This document shows positions 36,448 to 43,662 of a stretch of 43,662 bases of DNA, piece after piece. Under the pieces are notes generated by a model. That model was given only the letters and a program-made list of their open reading frames with translations, did not search any database and was not told where the DNA came from. Source of the stretch: Chrysochromulina tobinii. Its lineage: Eukaryota; Haptophyta; Prymnesiales; Chrysochromulinaceae. The stretch is from assembly GCA_001275005.1 (NCBI GenBank), contig JWZX01002781.1:1-43662 (forward strand), read 5' to 3'. Within the stretch, counting starts at the first letter, position 1. Every line of letters starts with the position of its first letter. The position numbers were made by a program, and so were the translations under genes.

Positions 36448-37278
36448 ATGCCAAAGCTCCATGGCCAGCCACGCGTGTTCACGCGGCGCGGCATAGCGCG
36501 GCCGCCATACAATCCAGCGTTGGAAAAGTATTTTCACCAACGGAGGAACCTCTTCAGCAAGTACGATTGCGGATGTGCGCTGGACGCGGAAGGATGGTAC
36601 TCCGCGACCCCTGAGGCAGCTGCGGCGATCACAGCACAAATCATGGAGACAGATGGGGCGTCGCGCGGCAGCATCTTCGTCGATGCGTTCGTTGGTACTG
36701 GCAGCAACGCAATCCAGCAGGCGCTTCACGACCCCGCCGGCGTTGTAATCGCCATCGACATAGATCCCGCCAAGATTGCGATGGCGCGCCACAATGCGGC
36801 CATCTATGGAGTGGCTGCTCGGATTCACTTTGTCATCGGTGACTTCGCGTCTTTAGCCCCACGCTTGCGCGCGCATGCCGTCTTCTTATCGCCTCCTTGG
36901 GGAGGGCCCGAGTACGGCGCTTCGGACACTGGCGGCTTCCGCATCGCTTCGATTCGCTGCGGCAGTGCGGACGACGCGGACGGTTACCGGCTGTTTGAGC
37001 TCGCTGCGACGATTGCGCCGACCGTGGCATATTATCTTCCCGTCAGCACGGCAGAGGAGGATATCCTCGCGCTGACAGCGCGCCATGCGTCCCAGCGCTG
37101 CGAGTGCGTCCACTTAGCCTGGGGCGGGGAAAAGAAGCGGCGGCCGCGTGCTGTCCTGGCGTGCTTCCACGGACCACGACTACCGAGTCACCTCGCGCTC
37201 TCGCCGCCCGGTCTGCTACACTCGACAGCGAATTGCGATGCCCGATCGGAACCATCACAGCGTACTTGGGCTCGTTAG
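36448..37278 (+). CDS. TGS1: trimethylguanosine synthase (cap hypermethylase), 276 aa
   Basis: Methylates the m7G cap of snRNAs and snoRNAs to the 2,2,7-trimethyl form, using S-adenosylmethionine. Landmarks: KYFHQRRNLFSKYDCG (28-42), LDAEGWYSATPE (45-56), FVDAFVGTGSNAIQ (77-90, SAM-binding motif I), VVIAIDIDPAKIAMARHNAA with YGVAARIHFVIGDF (99-133) and the catalytic FLSPPWGGPEYG (146-157). The order and spacing are those of the TGS1 methyltransferase core. The C-terminal ~60 residues after FHGP are not conserved. It lacks the long N-terminal half of animal TGS1, as do many protist homologues. The start ATG at 36448 lies 20 residues before the conserved core. Neighbours are unrelated. Confidence 0.93.
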   Translation: MPKLHGQPRVFTRRGIARPPYNPALEKYFHQRRNLFSKYDCGCALDAEGWYSATPEAAAAITAQIMETDGASRGSIFVDAFVGTGSNAIQQALHDPAGVVIAIDIDPAKIAMARHNAAIYGVAARIHFVIGDFASLAPRLRAHAVFLSPPWGGPEYGASDTGGFRIASIRCGSADDADGYRLFELAATIAPTVAYYLPVSTAEEDILALTARHASQRCECVHLAWGGEKKRRPRAVLACFHGPRLPSHLALSPPGLLHSTANCDARSEPSQRTWAR

Positions 37279-37834
37279 CGGGACCTTGTACTGTAGCTTA
37301 CGTCCGGTCGTCGGCGTCCCGTGTGCCGGTTTGCGTTGACCGTTGTCACACTCGCCGGGTTGCGTGGGGTCACTGCAAAGCCGAGCTTGCATGGTCATCT
37401 CTGCATGGTTGGAAAGCTGCCTAAGGACGAGACTGATTACACTAATCATTCCTTCTCATGGACGCGTGACGAAGACGAGACTGAGTGACGGTGCATAGGC
37501 TATAGCTCGGCTGCATACGAAGGAGACGAAACCGCGCGACACGAATCCGGCGTTCACGACAAACCGAAACCCGCGCCGTGGAGCGCGGATCGAGACCGGA
37601 CTGCGGACGGGACATAATGCCACTCCGGACGTGGCACACTCTTGACCCGCGCAGGCTCCCACACAGACCCAGGTCACCCGCCGACATATATCACACAGAC
37701 TTACGTCCACACACCGCCTCAGACCACGAGTCCAGCAGTCCACAACAGAGAGTGCTATCATCCGCCTGAACGCGACCTCTGCCATGCCACCCGGCCGTCG
37801 CGTGCACTGGTGCACATACGGATGCGTCAACTGC
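37279..37834. other. intergenic, no gene seen
   Basis: 556 bp between convergent TGS1 and an MFS transporter. Only short frames on both strands. Confidence 0.5.
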
Positions 37835-39223
37835 TCAATTCAGTATGAGTCTGACGTCCGCGAGCTCCTTGAGAATCGTAGGAGCCAAGAGGGTCCCGCT
37901 CACCAGGATGCACACTACCAGCATGTACCAGACCGCGGCCCAGCCGCCCCAGATCTGCAGCGGGCCGATCGCCATCAGCCCAAACGCGGAGATGAGCGAG
38001 CCCGTACCATTGATGATGCCGACGACCGTGCCGAGCGAGCGCGTGCTACCACCGATCGACGGGTGCTCAGAGAGGTCCGCGGCAACGGCGGAGGTGATCA
38101 TGTTGTTGGGCCCGCCTACGAGAACGCCGAGCAGAGTCAGGAGGGCGACGAGTAGCCACGTGGCCATCGCATCCGAGTACACGGCGAAGGAGCCCAGCAG
38201 CGGCAAGAGCAGCACAAAGGCGGCGCCTATGACGGAGGCGCGGCGTCCGCCGAAGAGATCCGAGAGCCAGCCAACAAAGACTCCTCCAAACATCAATCCA
38301 ACGGAGTACAGCGACGAAATGACGTTGGCCGTCTGGGTGTCGAAACGAGATGTCAATAAGAAGGGCAGCCAAAAGAACATGGCGTAATTGACGTACTTGA
38401 GAAACCCGTAGACGAGTGCGTAGCGTGCGACACCGGGGATGGCCAGCGCCTGCATGAAGCCCACGGTGCTGCCCTCGCCGCCGTCAGCACCGCCGTCAGC
38501 GCCCTTCTCAGCGCCCTTCTCGGCGCCGCTGCTCGCTGTTTCGTCATCATCCAGCTTGAGGCCAATCTGGGCGGGCGAGCCCGCGACCATCAGGTAGTTG
38601 AGCACAGCCCACAGTGCGCTCAAAAGCATGGGGATGAGTAGCGCCACTTGCCACGAGAAGCCAGCGCTGACGATCGCGGCAGTCGAGAGGGCCGCCACAA
38701 TGTCGCCTATATTCCCATTCATGGTCCAGAAGCCGAACAGCAAGCCTCGGCCTTTCTTCGAGAACCACACGCCCATGAGCGCCATGTTGACGGGCAGCCC
38801 ACACGACTGGAAGAGGCCGTGAATCAGTTGGATGGAGACAAAGAGGAATGATCCGAGGCTATAGGACGAGTGGATGATGTCGATGTTCACCAAGTACAGC
38901 AGCGTTCCCAAGCAAAGTGTGGAGCCGACCAAGCTGATGCCGAGGACGACGTTCTGCGGGAAGATATCTGCAATGCGGCCCGAGATGAAGGTGCCGATAG
39001 CGTATGCGAACATGAAGGCGGTATCCATCTGCGAGAGCACGACCTTGTCTACACCAGCTAGGACGAGTTCAGTCTTGACATTGGTGTAGACCTTACGTGC
39101 AAAGTGCATGATCAAATAGTTGGCGAACGTGATGAAGAAGATGAAGGCCTGCCACTTAACCAGCCTAGAGACGGCACCTGGCCCTGGCAGATCAGGCAGC
39201 TGGCCCATGTATTGCAGAAGCAT
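37835..39223 (-). CDS. SLC37-like sugar-phosphate/phosphate exchanger (MFS), 462 aa
   Basis: Major-facilitator transporter of the SLC37/GlpT type, which exchanges glycerol-3-phosphate or glucose-6-phosphate for phosphate, usually in the ER membrane. About 12 membrane segments are visible, with a central charged loop (SSGAEKGAEKGADGGADGGE). Diagnostic motifs: NYLIMHFARKVYTNVKTEL after helix 1 (the Y-x-x-R-x-x-Y segment of the family), GRIADIFPQNVVLGISL, GVWFSKKGRGLLFGFWTMNG, VFVGWLSDLFGGRRASV and GGPNNMITSAVAADLSEH near helix 11. The start ATG at 39221-39223 gives a short N terminus. An upstream extension to 39361 exists but is unconserved. It lies 493 bp downstream of another transporter on the same strand, with no sequence similarity suggesting a recent duplication. 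Confidence 0.88.
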   Translation of the reverse strand: MLLQYMGQLPDLPGPGAVSRLVKWQAFIFFITFANYLIMHFARKVYTNVKTELVLAGVDKVVLSQMDTAFMFAYAIGTFISGRIADIFPQNVVLGISLVGSTLCLGTLLYLVNIDIIHSSYSLGSFLFVSIQLIHGLFQSCGLPVNMALMGVWFSKKGRGLLFGFWTMNGNIGDIVAALSTAAIVSAGFSWQVALLIPMLLSALWAVLNYLMVAGSPAQIGLKLDDDETASSGAEKGAEKGADGGADGGEGSTVGFMQALAIPGVARYALVYGFLKYVNYAMFFWLPFLLTSRFDTQTANVISSLYSVGLMFGGVFVGWLSDLFGGRRASVIGAAFVLLLPLLGSFAVYSDAMATWLLVALLTLLGVLVGGPNNMITSAVAADLSEHPSIGGSTRSLGTVVGIINGTGSLISAFGLMAIGPLQIWGGWAAVWYMLVVCILVSGTLLAPTILKELADVRLILN

Positions 39224-39716
39224 GGTGAACGTAAGCTTGCGCTCGGCTTCGCGAGCTCGTGGGCCGCGTGCCGCGCCGCAGCTTGCGAGTTTTTTCGGAT
39301 CGCCACGGAAGCTTTTCGCCCAAGAGAACGCCCACAAAAATGGAGTCGATCCTCTCCCCAAATCTGGTTCGATCCCGCTCCGACCAAATTGTCTCCGCAG
39401 CTCCCGCCTTCTGGGCCAGCGTTTATCTTGTCAGTGGCGTAACGAAGAGCGGCGTTTCAAGAGCGGCGCACAAACTACATTTCCTGAGACCGGACGATGA
39501 ATCATGATTGTGCTGGAGGCACGGACGGAACACGGAAGCATGGATGGAAGTGCACAAGCTAGAGCTTGCTTGACGGAAGAGAGAAGACGCACGCGTGCCA
39601 GCGAGAAAGGCGGCGGAGCAGTACAACGTAATAAACAAGTGTGCGGCGCAGTCACGAGTCGAGAATGCCGATGACATGCTCTCGGTGCTTGCTGGTGCGC
39701 AGGATCGGTTTCAGGC
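39224..39716. other. intergenic, no gene seen
   Basis: 493 bp between two same-strand transporters. Frames are short and overlap each other. Confidence 0.5.
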
Positions 39717-41183
39717 TCAGTCAACGGATACCCATCGGCCCGAGGGGCTCAGCGATCCCCTCGTTTCTGCATCCGCTCGAGGACCGTTGTCGAGGAGCCG
39801 CTCGCCGTTCACGGCTTCGACCTGGAGGAGAGGCGGCCGAACGCGCCGCCGACAGCTCACGCAGCTGCTGGTCAAGATCTGTAGCACGATCGTCAAGATG
39901 ACCAGGTACCCGCAGATGACGCACGCTCGCTGGAAGCCGATCAACTCTACCAGGCCGCCGCCCGCAAGCGGCCCCGTGGCTTCACCTGCAGTGAACGCCA
40001 ACATCGAGAGCGCCGCGATAGAGTCGGAGCTCTGATCCACAGAGAGGCCGCCCAGCTCCGCCGTGTGCACCATGATCGCGTTCACTGGGGTGAAGGCGAG
40101 CGCGCCGCCAATGCCCATCATGCAGAGAGAGCCGAGGGCGAGGCCGATGGCGCCTGCGCGAGTACCTTGCGCCAAGAAGGGCACCGGCGAGAGCGGGTAG
40201 ATTTTTCCATGAGTATTGTTCCCTCCGATCTCGGACCATGGCTCCGGCGCCATCGTGATGAAACAGGCGGAGAGGATCGAAAGCCCGATGCTCAGAGCAG
40301 TCAGCGTGCCGAGACGCCTTGCCACCGGCCCAGCGCATGCAGAGCAGAGCGCGTAGGTGAAGAGCGAGGATGAGTACATGAGGCCTACCTGCAACTCGTC
40401 GAGCGCGTAGGGCGGGTTCGCGAGGAATGGCTCGATGGTCGGATCCAGGAAACCGACTGTGAACATGAGGATGTAGCAGACGAAGAGGCTCGAGAGGATG
40501 ACCGGCATTCGCAGCAGCCGTCCCATGGCGCCGCCGCTGCCCTCTTCCACAACCTCCACGCTGAGTGGGATGATTGTCATGTAGAGTGCAAGCAGCCCGA
40601 GCGTGCTCCCCGAGCAGAAAAAGGGCGCCTCGTAACCGATAGCCTCGTCGAGGCCGCCGCCGATTAACGGGCCAATCATGATGCCCACACCGCGCGCGGC
40701 CTCGGACCACCCGATGGCGTCGCCGACAAGTTCGGAAGGCACGCTGCGCATCAACAGTCCGACGGCAGCCACCTCCGAGAGCCCCGCAGCCAGACCCTGC
40801 ACAGCGCGAAGCGAAGCGCACGCGACCACAAAGGCGGTCGTCGTGGTCGCCAGGTCGGTGAAGGCGAATGAAAATGCTGTGGCCGCTTGCAGAAAGCACG
40901 CGGCCCTCAGCACGCCAGCTCCGCCAAAGCGCTGGCACAAGAAAGGTGCGACCGGCGTCACCAACAGCGCCACAGCCTGATGGAGGCCAAAGAGCATGCC
41001 GGTGACTGTCGGAGTGCAGCCGTGACGCTCGGCCGCCTCCGGGAAGAATGGAACGAGCATCGAAAAGTTGAGGTCGCTGATCGCGCACACGGCGCAGGAG
41101 ATCACGATCGGCACCACTTTCACTTTCTGCTCCGCCGAATGTGCGTCCCGTATGAGGGGGGTGGACACACCGACAGCCGGCAT
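39717..41183 (-). CDS. MFS transporter resembling SLC18B1, 488 aa
   Basis: A 12-helix major-facilitator transporter. The SLC18 (vesicular amine/polyamine) resemblance rests on the first helix and loop, DLNFSMLVPFFPEAAERHG, and on GLHQAVALLVTPVAPFLCQRFG, where SLC18B1 has FSMxxPFFPxEA and a similar loop. Other segments: RAVQGLAAGLSEVAAVGLLM, GWSEAARGVGIMIGPLIGGG (motif C region), GFLDPTIEPFLANPPYAL and FTAGEATGPLAGGGLVELIG. A short loop (GGNNTHGKIYPLSPVPFL) has a possible N-glycosylation site. The C-terminal ~60 residues are hydrophilic. The ATG at 41181-41183 was chosen; the in-frame start before it is a TTG. The substrate cannot be told from the sequence. Confidence 0.82.
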   Translation of the reverse strand: MPAVGVSTPLIRDAHSAEQKVKVVPIVISCAVCAISDLNFSMLVPFFPEAAERHGCTPTVTGMLFGLHQAVALLVTPVAPFLCQRFGGAGVLRAACFLQAATAFSFAFTDLATTTTAFVVACASLRAVQGLAAGLSEVAAVGLLMRSVPSELVGDAIGWSEAARGVGIMIGPLIGGGLDEAIGYEAPFFCSGSTLGLLALYMTIIPLSVEVVEEGSGGAMGRLLRMPVILSSLFVCYILMFTVGFLDPTIEPFLANPPYALDELQVGLMYSSSLFTYALCSACAGPVARRLGTLTALSIGLSILSACFITMAPEPWSEIGGNNTHGKIYPLSPVPFLAQGTRAGAIGLALGSLCMMGIGGALAFTPVNAIMVHTAELGGLSVDQSSDSIAALSMLAFTAGEATGPLAGGGLVELIGFQRACVICGYLVILTIVLQILTSSCVSCRRRVRPPLLQVEAVNGERLLDNGPRADAETRGSLSPSGRWVSVD

Positions 41184-41486
41184 CGGCAACGCCGGCTCGT
41201 GCTAGCCCGTGCGCCTCGTTTGCCAGAGGCGCGCCTGCGCGATCTCGAAGCCGCTACGACGTGATTTTTGCTCCAAAACGCAATTTCCAGGGCGGGCAGC
41301 CGAGTGGCGCGTGTTAACGTTCACACTGGCGGCTCAAAAGATGCTCTGCATGCATTCAGTATTCTGCTCTGAGGATCCTTTGTGATCAAGCGGGGCATAA
41401 GTACGTCCTGTTCTCCTCTTTACACTCTCCAGGTAGCCTGCACAGGTAGCCCACTCCCCAAACCGAAACCGCTCGCGCCCCGGGGC
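41184..41486. other. intergenic, no gene seen
   Basis: 303 bp between two same-strand genes. It contains a less GC-rich stretch at 41259-41420, which would suit the promoter of the transporter. Confidence 0.5.
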
Positions 41487-43662
41487 TCACTCAAACTGGA
41501 CGCGCGCGTGCAGATGCCGCGCCGCGGCGGCGTCGCCCGGGCGCGCGCCAACGTACCGATGCGCGTACACCATGCGCGGGTGCTGCCGGCGCACGGCGAC
41601 AGCCTGCCCCCCGCCCGCGCCCGTGAGCCGGCGCGGCAGCCAGCGAAGCTCGGGCATCGTATGGTTGGCGGCCGTCGGCTCCCAGAGCGGCGACGCGTCC
41701 CGGTAGGCTCCAAAGCGCGGGTGGACTGTCTGGCCGTAAAAGTCGGAGCCGCGCCGCTTGAGCCACTCGCCCACCGCGTCGCTCAGCCTCGCGCCCACGC
41801 CGAAGCCCTGGAACTCGGGCAGCACGACTGTGCGGTGCGCGCGCTGTGGCCGATCGGTCGCCTCGCTCGTCGGCTTGCCTGAGTGAGGGATGGTCGCCAA
41901 TCAAAGAGGCAATCAATGGTCATCAGCGACGCTCGCAACGGCTTGCCTGAGTGAGGGATGGTCGCCACGAACCCCGCGGGCACGTACACGCTCGCCTCGT
42001 CCTCCGCGTCGTGGCGAGCGTCCTCCGCGTCGCGAGCCACCGCCTCGGCGTCGTGGTGAGCGTCCTCCGCGTCCGCCGCCGCGGTTCCCGCCCGTGTCAC
42101 CGCCGCCTCCGCCCTCCCGCCGAGCGCCACGCGCGCCTCGAGCAGGCAGGTCGATGCGACCGTTGAGAGCTGCGCCGTCTTGTAGTGGTAGCTGTGGAAG
42201 CGCTGCCACTCGGCGGGTGCGCATGGGCGTAGCCGCAGGGCGAGCTGTGGAAAGGGGAGGCGCACGCTGCCGCCGTCGACGAGGCCGGTGGCGCCGGTGC
42301 TGGCGCCGGCGGCGGAGGGTTTGGCGGCGAGAGGGTCGCTGATGACCTTTGATTGCCTCTCGATTGCCTCTTGATTGCCTTTGTTGTCGTCGGAGGGATT
42401 GGCGGCGAGTGACGCTCGCGCGGCCGCCAGCGCTAGCCAACCACGCAAGCCCATCGCCTCGTGAGCCATCGCCTCGTGAGCCGTCGCCTCGTGAGCCGTC
42501 GCCTCGTCCATCGCCTCGTCCATCGCCTCGTGAGCCGTCGCGCCCGCTGCCGCGCCCGCTGCCGCCTTCTCCACGTCCCTCGTCGCCTCCGCCTCGGTTT
42601 CGGCGCCCTCCGCCTCAGCGCCCTCCGCCCGTGTAGCTGCCGTCGGCTGGAGCCAGAAGCACGTGGCCGAGCCCGCCTCAAAGATCCAATCGGGCTCGAG
42701 GGCACCGCGCGCCACGTGCTCAATGTGGCAGCCCGCGAGCACCACCCCGGCGCATCGCAGCAGCGACGGCCGCGCAGCCGCCCCACCAGCGCCCACGACG
42801 GCGCCGCCGGAGCCGCCGGGCTGAGCTTGAGCGGTCGAGGCCCGCAGCGCGCCGCTGAGCGCGCGGCTGATGCGCAGCGTCGTGTCGCCATCCCACGCGG
42901 AGCCAAACTCGTCAAAGAGGGCGAGCCGCGCGCCTGATCGCTCGTCGTCCCCCGCCTCGTCCCCGTCCCCTTTGGCCGGCTCGGCCGCGCCGATCTCCAA
43001 GGCCAGCAGCGCCTGGGCACGCTCGCCGCTCGAGCACGCGCCGTACCGCCACGCGAGCGCCGACGGCAGCGGCGCGGCCACCGCACGCAGGCAGCGCGCC
43101 GCTTGCTCGGAGCTGCCAAAGGCGTCGCTCAGTCGGCGAGCGCGCCGCCAGGCGGCGCTCAAGACGGCGCTCCCGTCGAGGGCGGCTCGACCGAATTGGG
43201 CAGCGAGCAGTGCGGACTTGGCCGCGCCCGACGGGCCGGTCAGCACACCAAGGCGGAAGGGGCCGAGCGCGTCGCGGCTCGGGAAGGGCGGCAGCCGGCG
43301 CGCGCAGGTGCCGTCGCTCGGCAGGTCGAAGAAGGTCTCGACGATGCGCGTCGCCTCGGTCGCCTCGACGTGCGCCGCGAGCACGCGCCCGCCCCGCGGC
43401 GGCGGCGCGCACGCGTCGTGCTGAGCGGGAGGCGTGACGTCGTGGCAGAGGGCATCAGAGACCATCAAAGGCACTCAGGGGTACTACTCAGAAGTCATCA
43501 GTGCTCATCACCTGGAAGGGAGGCGCGTCGTCGTAGCAGCGCTGGGAGAGCACCCGTAGGCCACACCGGCGGAGGCTCGCGAGGAAGAGCTCGCCGCCGC
43601 GGGGGAGGTGCGATGGGGGGAGGTGCGATGGGGGGAGGTGCGATGGCGGGAGGTGCGATGGG
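41487..43662 (-). CDS. ABC-type ATPase fused to GNAT acetyltransferase, 5' end outside window
   Basis: Resembles the prokaryotic/phage group described as ABC-type ATPase fused to a predicted acetyltransferase (COG2401-like). Exons: 43662-43512 (partial), 43420-41947 and 41878-41487. ATPase part: Walker A LTGPSGAAKSALL (usual GxGKS reads GAAKS), a signature-like YGACSSGERAQALLALEIG, Walker B LALFDEFGSAWD, and an H-loop segment LAGCHIEH followed by LEPDWIFE. A low-complexity acidic/Ala insert follows. GNAT part: EWQRFHSYHYKTAQLS, GFVATIPHSGKP and, after splicing, RAHRTVVLPEFQGFGVG (acetyl-CoA-binding Q-x-x-G-x-G) with a FYGQTVHPRFGAYRDASPLW end. The GC-AG intron 41879-41946 (68 bp) is needed to keep the GNAT frame. 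The N-terminal region is cut by the window edge. Confidence 0.8.
41879..41946 (-). other. GC-AG intron bounded by a 29-bp direct repeat (68 bp)
   Basis: Donor CAG|GCAAGC and acceptor CTCACTCAG|GCAAGC. The 29-bp sequence at 41871-41899 recurs exactly at 41939-41967, so both junctions read the same. Interior filler: CTGATGACCATTGATTGCCT. Removing 68 bp restores the GNAT frame (phase 1). Confidence 0.8.
42313..42409 (+). repeat. antisense filler insert between 19-bp direct repeats, in the ABC/GNAT coding region
   Basis: Direct repeats 42313-42331 and 42391-42409 (one mismatch) bracket a segment that on the plus strand reads CGCTGATGACCTTTGATTGC and continues with GATTGCCTC units. On the gene strand the 78-bp step keeps the frame and encodes a DDNKGNQEAIERQSKVISDP segment. 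Confidence 0.75.
43421..43511 (-). repeat. ABC/GNAT intron, 10-bp repeat intron (91 bp)
   Basis: Donor TTCCAG|GTGATGAGCACTGAT and acceptor CGCTCAG|CACGAC, phase 0. The interior has CTGAGTAG, CTGAGTGCCT and CTGATGCCCT units. The first 15 nt equal those of TypA intron 3. Confidence 0.8.
43603..43662. repeat. 15-bp tandem repeat at the window edge
   Basis: Four copies of GGGAGGTGCGATGGG (one variant). On the minus strand they could encode SHLPP repeats in frame with the ABC/GNAT exon, or be intronic; the cut edge leaves this open. Confidence 0.85.

Overview
This is nuclear DNA from a GC-rich unicellular eukaryote. The best guess is an alga with a secondary red-type plastid, and a haptophyte would fit. 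The evidence is spliceosomal introns, typical eukaryotic families (importin-9, TGS1, TBC, F-box/MYND, cyclin, EF-hand, SLC37), a TypA/BipA GTPase of bacterial/plastid type with an N-terminal targeting extension, and SPPPP proline-rich stalks like those of algal wall proteins. The lineage is inferred; no marker gene settles it.

Layout, left to right: an unrecognised ORF (22-1608,+); an F-box/MYND protein (2123-3109,-); a seven-exon importin-9 gene (3232-7552,-) divergent from a four-exon TypA/BipA gene (7818-10168,+); an unknown protein (10796-11551,-) divergent from a cyclin-like protein (11787-13046,+); a large TPR protein resembling SKI3/TTC37 (13625-17339,-) divergent from a TBC protein (17451-18401,+); a multi-pass IQ-motif protein (18549-21689,+); an EF-hand protein with a likely lipid-anchored N terminus (23101-24045,-); a single-exon gene for a ~2,819-residue protein with PDZ, LamG-like, WW and SH3 domains (24532-32991,+); a type II 3-dehydroquinase (33369-34067,+); a small two-exon membrane protein (34567-34954,+); a signal-peptide/single-TM protein (35525-36247,-) divergent from TGS1 (36448-37278,+); two MFS transporters (37835-39223 and 39717-41183, both -); and an ABC-type ATPase/GNAT fusion whose 5' end runs off the right edge (41487-43662,-).

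The neighbours do not form a pathway. They are independent eukaryotic genes, often in head-to-head pairs separated by 110-270 bp.

The most unusual signal is in the introns. Eleven introns in three unrelated genes (importin-9, TypA, ABC/GNAT) share a filler of 10-11 bp tandem units (roughly CTGAKTGCNN), always in the sense orientation. Two of them have the same first 15 nt, and several have the same last 8 nt (CTCATCAG). Short direct repeats flank several of them. One GC-AG intron is bounded by a perfect 29-bp direct repeat, and a second copy of the same filler sits in antisense orientation, also between ~19-bp direct repeats, where it appears to be translated instead of spliced. Together these look like an active or recent intron-generating repeat family (introner-like). 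The only other intron found (34801-34870) has a conventional GTAAGG donor and no repeats.
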